From NCBI GenBank assembly GCA_963754125.1, contig CAVWEX010000007.1, positions 62,001 through 126,000 on the forward strand: a DNA stretch of 64,000 nt, given 5' to 3'. This stretch comes from RPQJ01 sp963754125 (GTDB taxonomy: Bacteria > Pseudomonadota > Gammaproteobacteria > Steroidobacterales > Steroidobacteraceae). The stretch's first letter is position 1. Each line of letters opens with the position of its first letter. A program made the translations under genes and the position numbers. Under the pieces are notes generated by a model, which was not told the origin of the DNA, did no database searches, and saw only the letters and a list, made by a program, of their open reading frames with translations. This document shows, piece after piece, positions 22,216 to 31,080 of this stretch.

Positions 22216-23772
22216 TCAGGGCCGGTAGTGGAAGCCGCGCGGCGCCGTCTCCGGCCCGCGCGTCGCGAGTGCGGCGAACTCGGTGAGCCAGCGCCGCGTC
22301 TCCGACGGCGGCACGATCTCCTCGACGTAGAAACGCTCGGCCGAGCGGAACGGCGAGCGCAGACCCTCGAGCCGCGCGCGGATCTCGCGCTTCGCCGCCG
22401 CGGGATCCGCCGCGGCCTCGATCTGCGCCTTGAACGCCGCCTCGATGCCGCCCTCGACCGGCAGCGAGCCCCAGTCGCCGCTCGGCCAGGCGATGCGATA
22501 GCGGAAGCGCGCGTGGTCCAGCATGCCCGCACCCGCCACGCCGAAGGCGCGGCGCAGGATCACGGCGCACCACGGCACGGTGGACTGGTAGATGGTCGCG
22601 ATGGCGCGCGTGCCCTCGCGGATGGTGCCGGCTTTCTCGGCCTGCGAGCCGATGGTGAAGCCGCCGACGTCCACGAAGTGCACCACGGGCAGCCGGAAGG
22701 TCTCGGCGAGTTCCACGAGCCGCGCCAGCTTGCGCGAGGCCGCGGCCGTCCACGTCCCGCCCATCTGCCCGGGATCGCTCGCCAGCACCGCCACTGGCCG
22801 GCCGTCGAGCCGCGCGAGCGCCGTGACCACGGAGCGTCCCCAGGCGCGGCCGATCTCGAACAGGCTGCCGCGGTCGAGCACCGCCTCGAGGATGGGCCGG
22901 ATCTCGTAGGGCCAGCGCCGGTCGCGCGGGATCGCGGCGTCGAGCCAGGCCTCGGCGCGATCGGCGGGATCGTCGCAGGCGACGCGCGGCGGCACGGCGC
23001 CGGCGCGATCCGGCAGATAAGAGACAAATCGCCGCGCACGAGCGAAGGCATCGGCCTCGCTGTCCACCACGTCGTCCACGCTGCCGGTGCCAGCGTGCAG
23101 GTCGGCGCCGCCGAGCTGGTCGGCCGTGACCTTCTCGCCGGCTGCCTCCACCACCGGCGGGCCCGCGGTGAACATCTGGCTCAAACCCCGCACCATGATC
23201 GAGTAGTGGCTCGCCACCAGCCGCGCGGCGCCGAGCCCCGCGACCGAGCCGAGCCCGAGCGAGACCACCGGCACGCGGCCGAGGTTCGCGACCACCTGGT
23301 CGAAGCCCGGCACGTAGGGCACGTAGGTCGCGCCGAGACGTTCGACCTCGGCCACCGATCCGCCGCCACCCGTGCCGTCAAGCAGGCGCACGAGCGGCAG
23401 GCCGTACTCAGCCGCCATCAGCTCCGCCTGCACGTTCTTCTCGTGGTGGTAGGTCTCGGAGGACCCGCCGCGGATGGTGAAGTCGTCTGCGCTCACGACC
23501 ACCGCGCGGCCGTCGAGGGCGCCGCGCCCGACGAGGCAGCTCGAGGCGCGGAAGCCCGTGAGCCGTCCCTCGGCGTCGTAGCGCCCTTCGCCCGCGAGGC
23601 TGCCCCACTCGCGGAACGAACCCTCATCGAGCAGCGCGGCGATGCGCTCGCGCACCGTGAGCTTGCCGCGCGACTTCTGGCGCGCCACGCGCTCCGCGCC
23701 GCCCATCTCCGCCGCCAGCGCCTGGCGCCGGCGGATTTCCGCGATTTCCTCGTCCCAGCCTGTCCCGCTCAT
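22216..23772 (-). CDS. Acyl-CoA carboxylase, carboxyltransferase (beta) subunit
   Basis: A 518-residue biotin-dependent carboxyltransferase of the propionyl/methylcrotonyl-CoA carboxylase type. It has the N-terminal RGKLTVRERIAALLDEGSF, the acyl-CoA oxyanion region and a C-terminal domain with RFYVEEIVPPSETR near the end. The start at 23772 (MSGTGWDEE) precedes the conserved helix; 22 further upstream codons are not family-like. No biotin carboxylase or biotin carrier gene is adjacent, so the alpha subunit must be elsewhere. The N-domain GGGSVA segment replaces the usual GGARI glycine loop, so substrate preference is uncertain. Confidence 0.85.
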   Translation of the reverse strand: MSGTGWDEEIAEIRRRQALAAEMGGAERVARQKSRGKLTVRERIAALLDEGSFREWGSLAGEGRYDAEGRLTGFRASSCLVGRGALDGRAVVVSADDFTIRGGSSETYHHEKNVQAELMAAEYGLPLVRLLDGTGGGGSVAEVERLGATYVPYVPGFDQVVANLGRVPVVSLGLGSVAGLGAARLVASHYSIMVRGLSQMFTAGPPVVEAAGEKVTADQLGGADLHAGTGSVDDVVDSEADAFARARRFVSYLPDRAGAVPPRVACDDPADRAEAWLDAAIPRDRRWPYEIRPILEAVLDRGSLFEIGRAWGRSVVTALARLDGRPVAVLASDPGQMGGTWTAAASRKLARLVELAETFRLPVVHFVDVGGFTIGSQAEKAGTIREGTRAIATIYQSTVPWCAVILRRAFGVAGAGMLDHARFRYRIAWPSGDWGSLPVEGGIEAAFKAQIEAAADPAAAKREIRARLEGLRSPFRSAERFYVEEIVPPSETRRWLTEFAALATRGPETAPRGFHYRP

Positions 23773-23939
23773 TCCAGCCCCGTCCCTCGCCTGTCGGTTC
23801 CGCAACCTTGCGGCCTCGGGCGGTGGCTCCGCAACCACGCTGCCGCTCGGCCCCGGAGGTCGATTCGACGTGCGGCCACCGCCCCGGGCGCGTAGGATGC
23901 GCGCGCCCGCGTACCCCGCACACCCAGGAGTCTCCCCGG

Positions 23940-24632
23940 ATGAACCGTCTGCTCACGACCGCCGCGCCCGTGGCGCTGGCCCTGCTTGCCTCCACCGCCT
24001 TCGGCGCCGAGCCGCCCGCCATGGACGAGGCCGGCCGCATGAACTACGCGCTCGGCTACCAGCTCGGCCGCGACCTCGTCGGCACCGAGATCAAGTCCGA
24101 CGCGCTGCTGAAGGGATTGAAGGACGGCAGCGGCGGCGCCCAGCCCGCGCTCAAGCCCGAAGAGATGCAGGCCGCGATGGCGGGGCTCGAGAAGCGCATC
24201 ACCGAGCAGCGTGCGAAGCAGCAGGCCGAGTCGGCCAAGAAGGCCGCGGCGGCCGGCGACGCTTTTCTCGCCCAGAACGCGAAGCAGGCGGGCGTCACGA
24301 CCACCAAGAGCGGGCTGCAGTACAAGGTCATTCAGCCCGGCACGGGCCGCTCGCCTACGCCTGACGACACGGTCACCGTGCACTACCGCGGCACGCTGGT
24401 GGACGGCACGCAGTTCGACAGCTCGTTCGATCGCGGCCAGCCAGCCTCGTTTCCGGTCAAGGGCGTGATCGCCGGCTGGACCGAGGCGCTGCAGCTCATG
24501 AAGGAAGGCGCCAAGTACCAGCTCGTGATCCCGCCCGCGCTGGCCTACGGCGATCGCGGCCCGCTGGCCGGCCAGGTGCTGCGCTTCGACGTCGAGCTGA
24601 TCAAGGTCGGCGCGGCCGACCAGGCCAAGTAA
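23940..24632 (+). CDS. FKBP-type peptidyl-prolyl cis-trans isomerase, Mip/FkpA-like
   Basis: A 230-residue secreted isomerase. A signal peptide ends near AFGAE. A helical dimerisation domain (about residues 30-115, starting MNYALGYQLGRDL) is rich in Lys, Ala and Gln. The FKBP domain follows from about 117, with VTVHYRGTLVDGTQFDSS, VIAGWTEAL and PPALAYGD. This layout matches Mip and FkpA, which assist folding of periplasmic and outer-membrane proteins. The 14-base gap to the next gene suggests co-transcription with the hydrolase. Confidence 0.93.
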   Translation: MNRLLTTAAPVALALLASTAFGAEPPAMDEAGRMNYALGYQLGRDLVGTEIKSDALLKGLKDGSGGAQPALKPEEMQAAMAGLEKRITEQRAKQQAESAKKAAAAGDAFLAQNAKQAGVTTTKSGLQYKVIQPGTGRSPTPDDTVTVHYRGTLVDGTQFDSSFDRGQPASFPVKGVIAGWTEALQLMKEGAKYQLVIPPALAYGDRGPLAGQVLRFDVELIKVGAADQAK

Positions 24633-24646
24633 GAACCCGCGCACCC

Positions 24647-25702
24647 ATGCCCACGCTGCAGGCCAACGGCCTGAGCCTCGACTTCGAGGTGCGCGGCGAC
24701 CCGGCCGCGCCGCCGCTGCTGCTGGTCATGGGGCTCGGCATGCCATCGGCCCTCTGGCCGGACGAGTTCGTGCAGGGGCTGGTGGACCAGGGTCTGCGCG
24801 TGATCACGTTCGACAACCGCGACTGCGGCGGCTCGACGCGCTTCGAGGGCGTGCCGGTGCCGAACGTGCTGCGCGCGATCGGGCGTGCGCTGCTGCGCCG
24901 CCCGGTCGCTGCGCCCTACACGCTCGAGGACATGGCGGCCGATACCGTGGGGCTGCTCGACGCGCTCGCCCTCGAGCGCGTGCACGTGGTCGGTGCCTCG
25001 ATGGGCGGCATGATCGGGCAGATGGTCGCCGCGCTGTACCCGGGGCGTGTGCTGAGCCTCACTTCCATCATGTCCAACAGCGGCAACCCCGCGCGCAAGT
25101 ACGCCTTCGGACGCTGGAAGGCGCTGCGCGCCATCGTCCACCCGCCGCCGCCGGCCGATGACCACCCTGCGGTGGTGGAACACCTGATCCGGGTGTTCGG
25201 CGTCATCGGCAGCCCGGGCTTCCGCGACGATCTGTCGCTGATGCGCCCGCTCTTCGAGCGCGTCGCCCGCCGGGGCCTCTACCGCAACGGCACGGCGCGC
25301 CAGTTGCTCGCGATCCTCTCGACCGGCGATCGCCGCGCCGAACTGCAAAAGATCACGGCGCCCACGCTGGTGCTGCACGGCGCGGACGACCCGCTGGTGC
25401 CGCTCGCGGCCGGCCGCGACACCGCCGCGAACATCCAGGGCGCGCGGCTCGAGGTCATCGACGGCATGGGGCACGACTTCCCGCCCACGCTGATGGCGAA
25501 GCTCGCGCTGCGTATCGCCGAGCATTGCCGGACCACGCAGCCGGTTTCGACGGCAGTCGAGCCATTGGTACCGGCCGCGGTTGTCGCGGCGCCGGCATCT
25601 GCGGTCGAGACGACACCTCCCGAGGTACTTGCCGACGCGCCTGCCCCGTTAGCACCCACTGCGCCCGCCGCGCCCGCTCCGCTCCCCGGCGCGCCCGCCT
25701 GA
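24647..25702 (+). CDS. Alpha/beta hydrolase with Ala/Pro-rich C-terminal tail
   Basis: A 351-residue protein. The core is an epoxide-hydrolase/haloperoxidase-like alpha/beta hydrolase: oxyanion region LLVMGLGMPSALW, FDNRDCGGST, nucleophile elbow GASMGGM, acid in LHGADDPLVP and His in GMGHDFP. No signal peptide is visible. The last 55 or so residues are a low-complexity Ala/Pro/Val tail after the domain ends, of unknown role. The gene lies 14 bases downstream of the FKBP gene and is convergent with ppc with only one base between stops. Confidence 0.88.
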   Translation: MPTLQANGLSLDFEVRGDPAAPPLLLVMGLGMPSALWPDEFVQGLVDQGLRVITFDNRDCGGSTRFEGVPVPNVLRAIGRALLRRPVAAPYTLEDMAADTVGLLDALALERVHVVGASMGGMIGQMVAALYPGRVLSLTSIMSNSGNPARKYAFGRWKALRAIVHPPPPADDHPAVVEHLIRVFGVIGSPGFRDDLSLMRPLFERVARRGLYRNGTARQLLAILSTGDRRAELQKITAPTLVLHGADDPLVPLAAGRDTAANIQGARLEVIDGMGHDFPPTLMAKLALRIAEHCRTTQPVSTAVEPLVPAAVVAAPASAVETTPPEVLADAPAPLAPTAPAAPAPLPGAPA

Positions 25703-25703
25703 T

Positions 25704-28451
25704 TCAGCCGCTGTTGCGCAGCCCCGCCGCGATCCCGTTGATCGTGAGGTGGATGCCGCGCGGCGTGCGCTCCTCGCGATCGCCGGCTCGATATCGACGC
25801 AGCAGCTCGACCTGGATGTGATTGAGCGGGTCGAGGTACGGGAAGCGGTTGCGGATCGAGCGCGCCAGCAGCGGGTTCGACTGCAGCAGGTGCCGCGCCC
25901 CGGTGATGGCGAGCAGGTGATGGACCGTGGCGCGATGCTCGGCCTTGAGGCGCGCGAAGATCGCCTCGCGCAGCGACGCGTCGCCCACCAGTTCCGCGTA
26001 GCGGGAGGCGATCGCGAGGTCGGTCTTCGAGAGCACCATGTCCATGTTGGACAGCAGCGTGGCGAAGAACGGCCAGTCGCGATGCATCTCGCGCAGCAGC
26101 TCGAGGCCGCCCGGGTGATCGGCGAGCCAGGCGTCCACCGCGGAACCGAAACCGTACCAGCCGGGCAGCATCAGGCGGCACTGCGCCCACGAGAACACCC
26201 ACGGGATCGCGCGCAGGTCCTCGATCGCGGTCGATTTCTTGCGTGATGCGGGACGGCTGCCGATGTTGAGCTCCGCGATCTCGCTGATCACGGTCGACTC
26301 CCAGAAGTACCGCTCGAAGCCCTCGGTCTCGTAGACGAGCCCGCGGTAGGCGCGGAACGCGTGCGCCGACAGCTCGTCCATGGCCTCGAGGAAGGCCGCC
26401 CGCGGCGCATCGCCGCGCTCCGGCAGCAGCGTCGCTTCGAGCGTCGCCGCGACCAGCGTCTCGAGGTTGCGCCGGCCGACGTCGGGGTTGCCGTACTTCG
26501 CCGCGATTACCTCGCCCTGCTCGGTGACTCGGATCTGCCCTTGAACCGCACCCGCGGGCTGCGCAAGCACGGCCTGGTAGGTGGGCCCGCCGCCCCGGCC
26601 GATCGAGCCGCCGCGGCCGTGGAAGAGCCTGAGCCGCACGCCGTGCCGCGCGAACACCTGCACCAGCTCACGTTCGGCCTTGAACAGCTCCCACCCCGAG
26701 GTGAGGAAGCCGCCGTCCTTGTTGCTGTCGGAGTAGCCGAGCATCACCTCCTGCGTCGAGTCGCGGGAGGGCAACAGCCGCGCATGCTCCGGCAGCGACA
26801 GCAGCCGGTCCATCACGCGACCGGCGTTGCGCAGGTCGGCGATGGTCTCGAACAGCGGCACGATGTTGAGCTCGAGGCGGCCCTCGCGCGGCCGCAGCAG
26901 CCCCGCCTCGCGCAGCAGCAGCGCCACCTCGAGCACGTCGGAGACGCCGTCGGTCTTCGAGATCACGTAGTTGCCGATGCTCCCCGGCCCGTAGCGCTCG
27001 CGCATCTCCGCTGCCGCGCGGCAGATGTCGAGCTCGCCTCGGGTCTCCTCCGAGTACTCGACGTAGGGGGAGGCAAGCAGGCGGGCCGTGCCGAGTTCCG
27101 TGGCAAGCAACCCGATGCGAGCATCCTCGTCGAGCGCGCGGTAATCCACCTCCGGGCGCGCGGCAGCGAACAGCTCCGCCACGACGCGCTCGTGCACGTC
27201 CGAGTTCTGCCGCAGGTCCACGGCCGCAAGGTGGAAGCCGAAGACCTGCACGGCGCGGCGCAGGCTGCGCAGCCGGCCGCGGGCCAGCAGCGTCGAGTTG
27301 TAGGCCGTCAGCGAGCGGTGGATCACGTCGAGGTCGGCGGCGAATTCGGCGACGCCGGCATAGGGCGGCGCCTCGCCCACCGCGTGGCGCATCGCCTCGA
27401 GGTGGTCGAGCTCGCGCGCCGTCGCGGCCATGCGGGCGTACAGGCCGGTGAGCGCCCGGCGGTAGGGCTCGTCGGCGCGCTGGGGATGCGTGTCGGGCGA
27501 GCGCTCGGCGAGCGCGAGCAGCTCGGGCGACGCCTCGATCACGGTCGTGGCGCCCGGCAGGTCGGCGCCGAGCTCGTGCAGCTGCTCGAGGTACCAGGTG
27601 AAGATGCGCGCCGACTGCATGCGCAGCGTGCGCCTGAGCACCTCGGCCGTGACGAAAGGATTGCCGTCGCGGTCGCCGCCGATCCACGAGCCCATGCGCA
27701 GGAACGTGGGCGCGGCGACGCTGCCTCCGCCCTGCCGGCGCGCGAGATCGTCCTCGAGTGCGGCATACAGTCGCGGTAGCTCGCGCAGGAAGGTCTGGTC
27801 GTAGTAAGCGATGCCGTTCGCCACCTCGTCGATGACCGCGAGGCGCTGGCGCCGCAGCATGCGCGTCTGCCAAAGGGCGAGCACGTTGCGGCGCACCGCC
27901 TCGTCGTTGGCCTCGCGCTCCTCCGGCGTGAGGCGCACGCGGTCGCGCTCCTCGAACAGCGCGGCGATGCGCCGCTCGGTGTCGAGCACGATGCGCCGCT
28001 GCACCTCGGTGGGATGGGCCGTGAGCACGGGCACGATCAGTGCGTGCTGGAAGAACCCGGCGAGCGCGTCGGGTCCGATGCCGGCCGCGGCAACTCGATC
28101 CATCGCGTGGCCGAGGCTGCCCTCGCGCGGCGCGGATCCGGCGATCAGGTGCGCCCGCGAGCGGCGGATGTGGTGCAGGTCCTCGGCGATGTTGGCGAGG
28201 TGCGAGAAATAGCTGAAGGCGCGCACGACGATCATGGTCTCGTCGGCACTGAGCTGGTCGAGGATCGCCTCGAGCTCGGCGCGCGCCTCGGCGTCGTTGT
28301 CGCGGTGGAACGCGATCGAACTGCGGCGGATGCGCTCGATCAGGTCGAAGGCCGCCTCGCCCTCCTGCTCGCGCACCGTGTCGCCGAGCAGGCGGCCGAG
28401 CAGGCGGATGTCCTCGCGCAGCGGCAGGTCCTTGTCGTCGTGGTCGCTCAA
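25704..28451 (-). CDS. ppc: Phosphoenolpyruvate carboxylase
   Basis: A 915-residue anaplerotic enzyme forming oxaloacetate from PEP and bicarbonate. The catalytic signatures are intact: TAHPTEVQRR near residue 140, GYSDSNKDGGFLTSGW with the catalytic Lys in the middle, and FHGRGGSIGRGGGP. The C-terminus LTINGIAAGLRNSG is the usual end, with the final Gly occupying the active site. Length is close to the bacterial norm. In a photoheterotroph it would also contribute light-driven CO2 fixation, which is inference. It is divergent from the Usp gene. Confidence 0.97.
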   Translation of the reverse strand: MSDHDDKDLPLREDIRLLGRLLGDTVREQEGEAAFDLIERIRRSSIAFHRDNDAEARAELEAILDQLSADETMIVVRAFSYFSHLANIAEDLHHIRRSRAHLIAGSAPREGSLGHAMDRVAAAGIGPDALAGFFQHALIVPVLTAHPTEVQRRIVLDTERRIAALFEERDRVRLTPEEREANDEAVRRNVLALWQTRMLRRQRLAVIDEVANGIAYYDQTFLRELPRLYAALEDDLARRQGGGSVAAPTFLRMGSWIGGDRDGNPFVTAEVLRRTLRMQSARIFTWYLEQLHELGADLPGATTVIEASPELLALAERSPDTHPQRADEPYRRALTGLYARMAATARELDHLEAMRHAVGEAPPYAGVAEFAADLDVIHRSLTAYNSTLLARGRLRSLRRAVQVFGFHLAAVDLRQNSDVHERVVAELFAAARPEVDYRALDEDARIGLLATELGTARLLASPYVEYSEETRGELDICRAAAEMRERYGPGSIGNYVISKTDGVSDVLEVALLLREAGLLRPREGRLELNIVPLFETIADLRNAGRVMDRLLSLPEHARLLPSRDSTQEVMLGYSDSNKDGGFLTSGWELFKAERELVQVFARHGVRLRLFHGRGGSIGRGGGPTYQAVLAQPAGAVQGQIRVTEQGEVIAAKYGNPDVGRRNLETLVAATLEATLLPERGDAPRAAFLEAMDELSAHAFRAYRGLVYETEGFERYFWESTVISEIAELNIGSRPASRKKSTAIEDLRAIPWVFSWAQCRLMLPGWYGFGSAVDAWLADHPGGLELLREMHRDWPFFATLLSNMDMVLSKTDLAIASRYAELVGDASLREAIFARLKAEHRATVHHLLAITGARHLLQSNPLLARSIRNRFPYLDPLNHIQVELLRRYRAGDREERTPRGIHLTINGIAAGLRNSG

Positions 28452-28556
28452 GCGGTTGTCCTCGGCCAGATGGCGCGGATTCGCGGTAACTGCCTAGTGC
28501 TGCCGGCCGGGGGGCCGTGCTAGACGGGATCATACGTTTCCCAGCCGGGCCGTCCC

Positions 28557-29423
28557 ATGTCCGCGCCCTCATCCATCCTGGTCGGCATCGATTTCTCCGA
28601 CTGCTCCCGCAGCGCGCTCTCGCACGCACTGCGGATCGGCCGGACGTGGGGCGCGGCGGTCAACGCCGTGCACGTCGTCGATGCGCCCGACCCGCTCGCC
28701 TCGGGCGATCCCACGCTCGGCGGCGCGCTGCGCGAAGTGCTGCGCCAGCAGGTCGCGGATGCGCATGCGCGATGGACGGGCACCGTGGCCACGCTGACCG
28801 GGGCCGGCGGCGTTCCGTTCGAGGTCCTCACCGGCAGCCGTCTCGCGGCCATCCGGCGCGCGCTCGAGCAGCACGCCTCCAGACTGCTGGTGCTGGGCGC
28901 CCACGGCGAGACGCGGCCCAGCGTCGGCTTGGGCACGCTCGCTTCGGGCTGCATCCGCGGCCTGGCGACGGACGTCCTCGTCGTACGTGACGCGTTCACC
29001 GGTCCGTTCCGAACGATCGTGGCAGGCGTCGATTTCTCGACTACCAGTCGGCGCGCCCTCGAGGCGGCGGCCGAGGTCGCCAGGGCCGACGGCGCCCGCC
29101 TGTACGCCGTGCACGTGGTGCCCGCGCTGGACGGATCGGCCGCGACCCAGGCGCGCCTCGCGGCAGAGCACGGCCCTGCACTCGAGGCGTTCGTCGCGGA
29201 GTCGCGGCTACCGGCGGGTCTCAAGCCGTGGCAGGAGATTTTTCCCTACGCCGGCCGCCGCTCCGGCCTGCTCGAGTTCGGCGCGGTCGTGAACGCCGAC
29301 CTCGTCGCGATCGGCACGCGCGGGCGCAGCAACCTGCGCGACGTGGTGCTCGGCAGCACGGCCGAGAAGCTGCTGCGCGACAGCGTGTGCGCGGTGTGGG
29401 CCGCGAAGCCGCGCGAGGAGTGA
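28557..29423 (+). CDS. Tandem-domain universal stress protein
   Basis: A 288-residue cytoplasmic protein made of two Usp domains (about residues 1-145 and 146-288). Each begins with the beta1 motif (ILVGIDFSDCS and TIVAGVDFSTTS). The second carries the ATP-binding pattern G-x2-G-x9-G-S-T (GTRGRSNLRDVVLGST); the first has a partly matching loop, GAHGETRPSVGLGT. Members respond to stress, often by binding ATP. The 105-base gap upstream separates it from the divergent ppc. It ends two bases from the convergent oxygenase. Confidence 0.9.
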   Translation: MSAPSSILVGIDFSDCSRSALSHALRIGRTWGAAVNAVHVVDAPDPLASGDPTLGGALREVLRQQVADAHARWTGTVATLTGAGGVPFEVLTGSRLAAIRRALEQHASRLLVLGAHGETRPSVGLGTLASGCIRGLATDVLVVRDAFTGPFRTIVAGVDFSTTSRRALEAAAEVARADGARLYAVHVVPALDGSAATQARLAAEHGPALEAFVAESRLPAGLKPWQEIFPYAGRRSGLLEFGAVVNADLVAIGTRGRSNLRDVVLGSTAEKLLRDSVCAVWAAKPREE

Positions 29424-29425
29424 CC

Positions 29426-30160
29426 TCAGTTGGCGAGCAGCCAGCCCGTCACGGAATAGCGGGCGCCCACCGCGAATGGCGCAACGATGCTGACCGAGTG
29501 CGGCTGCGGTACGGCGAACACGTTGAGCGCGTTGAAGCGCGGCACCCAGGCCTCGGTCACGTGCCCGTCCGGACCGATGAACTGCAGCTGCCCGCCCCAG
29601 TCAGGCTGCCAGCGCGGTGTGAGATTGAACACGTAGGCGGCGCGACGGAGCTTGCGGCCGGTCTTGTCGAGGTCGTCGTGCTGCGTGAGAAAATCGCCGG
29701 GCCGATAGCGCGTTGCCTGCGCGTCGGCGCGCACGATGTCGGGCTGGCCCGTGAGACGGCGGGCGAACTCGAGGAACACGGGCGAGTTCAGGAAATCGAC
29801 GAATCGCGCGACCGGCGAGGGATCGGCGGCGCGCGCACGCGGGTCGTCGGACACGCTGCGGTGCTCGTAGAGGAACTCGAAGCCTTCCCGTGCCCGCGCG
29901 TAGGCGAACGCTGCCATCTCGCGCTCCCAGACCTCGTCCGCGTGACGCCGCTGCCCGGGCGTCGCCTCGCGCACGTGCGTGCCGTCGTGCAGCACGAGGC
30001 TCCACTCGGCCGACTGCGCGAGGTACTGGTGGAGGCGCTCGGCCGCGGGCGGGACGAGGAAGTCCGGCAGGTGCAGGCGACCGCGGCCAGCGTACTGCGG
30101 CGCGAATCCGGTGGGGTCGAGGGCGGGGTTGATCGCGAATCCGGCGAGGTCGTCGGCCAT
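29426..30160 (-). CDS. 2-oxoglutarate/Fe(II)-dependent oxygenase, prolyl 4-hydroxylase-like
   Basis: A 244-residue protein with a C-terminal 2OG-Fe(II) oxygenase domain. The iron ligands are the His and Asp of FLTQHDDLD and the His of VPQPHSVS; the Arg in VGARYSVTGW binds 2-oxoglutarate. The N-terminal 130 residues are helical, as in P4H/SM-20-like proteins. The start is 30160, eight bases after the stop of the upstream hydrolase, so they form a two-gene operon divergent from bchE. The substrate is unknown. Its position next to a PpsR-box promoter suggests expression with the photosynthesis genes. Confidence 0.87.
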   Translation of the reverse strand: MADDLAGFAINPALDPTGFAPQYAGRGRLHLPDFLVPPAAERLHQYLAQSAEWSLVLHDGTHVREATPGQRRHADEVWEREMAAFAYARAREGFEFLYEHRSVSDDPRARAADPSPVARFVDFLNSPVFLEFARRLTGQPDIVRADAQATRYRPGDFLTQHDDLDKTGRKLRRAAYVFNLTPRWQPDWGGQLQFIGPDGHVTEAWVPRFNALNVFAVPQPHSVSIVAPFAVGARYSVTGWLLAN

Positions 30161-30168
30161 GCCCGATT

Positions 30169-30969
30169 CTACTGCCGCGGGGCGGCCAGCGCGCCGCGCA
30201 CCGCCTCGAGCAGGAACGCCTGGACCGCGGCCTGGCGCACCGGGTCGGCGCGGCCACACACGAATTCGCAGAGCCGGTCCGTGGGGTCCTCGAAGTCGCA
30301 GTGGCTCGCCTCGGTGTGCACTCGGTCGAGGACGAGGTTCGGCAGGGCTTCGACCCACGGCTCGGCAATCGCATAGGCGTTGCAGCGCGCCGAGGGCCCG
30401 CGCAGCAGCCACACCGGGACCTGCAACCGGCGCGCTGCGTCGAGGCCAACGCCGCCGGGCCGGTCGAACGGATCGAGGCCCACGTAGCCCACGACGCCCG
30501 GGGCGTCGGCCGCGAGCAGGGCCGCAAGGCCACCGGCCGAGAATCCGACCAGCACGAAGCGGTCGAGGGGCTCGCCGGCCGCACCACCGCGCAGGGCCTC
30601 GATCAGGTCGCGTAGTGCCCGGGCGTTGTCGCGCGAGTCCATCACGAAGGGCAGGTCGGGTGCGACGGCCCAGAGGCCCGAGCGGGCGAGGGCCGCGGCA
30701 TGGCCGGTCATGCTGGCGCGCGAACGTGTGAAGCCGTGCGCGAGGATCACGGCATCCCGGGACTTCGGCGCTGCGGTAACCGGAGCGCTGACGTCCACCT
30801 GCGTCTGCCGTCCGGCAAGCGCGATCTCGAGGGTGACCGGCGTCGGGCGAACCGGTGCCGTGGCGGCCGTCGCTGCCTGGCCGAGCGCGGCTGCGTTTAC
30901 GCCCAGCAACACTCCCACGAGTCGCGCCGGATGGATCCAGCGGGTCCGGGACGGAGCGTTGATAGGCAC
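30169..30969 (-). CDS. Secreted alpha/beta hydrolase (chlorophyllase/dienelactone-hydrolase-like), divergent from bchE
   Basis: A protein of about 266 residues with an N-terminal signal-like segment (LVGVLLGVNAAALGQAATA). The alpha/beta hydrolase core carries VILAHGFTRSRASM, the nucleophile elbow GFSAGG, LDPFDRPG and a His in TEASHCDFEDPTD. No in-frame ATG precedes the signal segment, so a GTG at 30969 is the best start; a later GTG is possible. The longer open frame through to 32514 is antisense to bchE. It shares its 5' region, with two PpsR-type boxes, with bchE. A chlorophyllase-like ester hydrolase is possible from fold and context, but not shown. Confidence 0.7.
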   Translation of the reverse strand: MPINAPSRTRWIHPARLVGVLLGVNAAALGQAATAATAPVRPTPVTLEIALAGRQTQVDVSAPVTAAPKSRDAVILAHGFTRSRASMTGHAAALARSGLWAVAPDLPFVMDSRDNARALRDLIEALRGGAAGEPLDRFVLVGFSAGGLAALLAADAPGVVGYVGLDPFDRPGGVGLDAARRLQVPVWLLRGPSARCNAYAIAEPWVEALPNLVLDRVHTEASHCDFEDPTDRLCEFVCGRADPVRQAAVQAFLLEAVRGALAAPRQ

Positions 30970-30972
30970 AAC

Positions 30973-31015
30973 TGTCAATTGTGCTTTACACACGATGTGT
31001 CTAGTATAGACGACA
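30973..31015. promoter_or_regulatory. bchE promoter with two PpsR/CrtJ boxes
   Basis: Two perfect TGT-N12-ACA elements lie at 30973-30990 and 30998-31015, seven bases apart. This is the consensus and paired spacing known for PpsR/CrtJ operators. On the plus strand TTGTGC (30979-30984) and TAGTAT (31002-31007) are 17 bases apart, so one box covers the -35 and the other the -10 of bchE. The divergent hydrolase-oxygenase operon starts within 5 bases of the first box and is likely controlled too. A ppsR gene lies 6 kb downstream. Aerobic repression is inferred. Confidence 0.8.
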
Positions 31016-31080
31016 CCGTGGAAGCCCGCCGGGACCCATTCCCGGCCCCGGTCTGGCGCCGCCTCCACGTGGGAGTGCCC

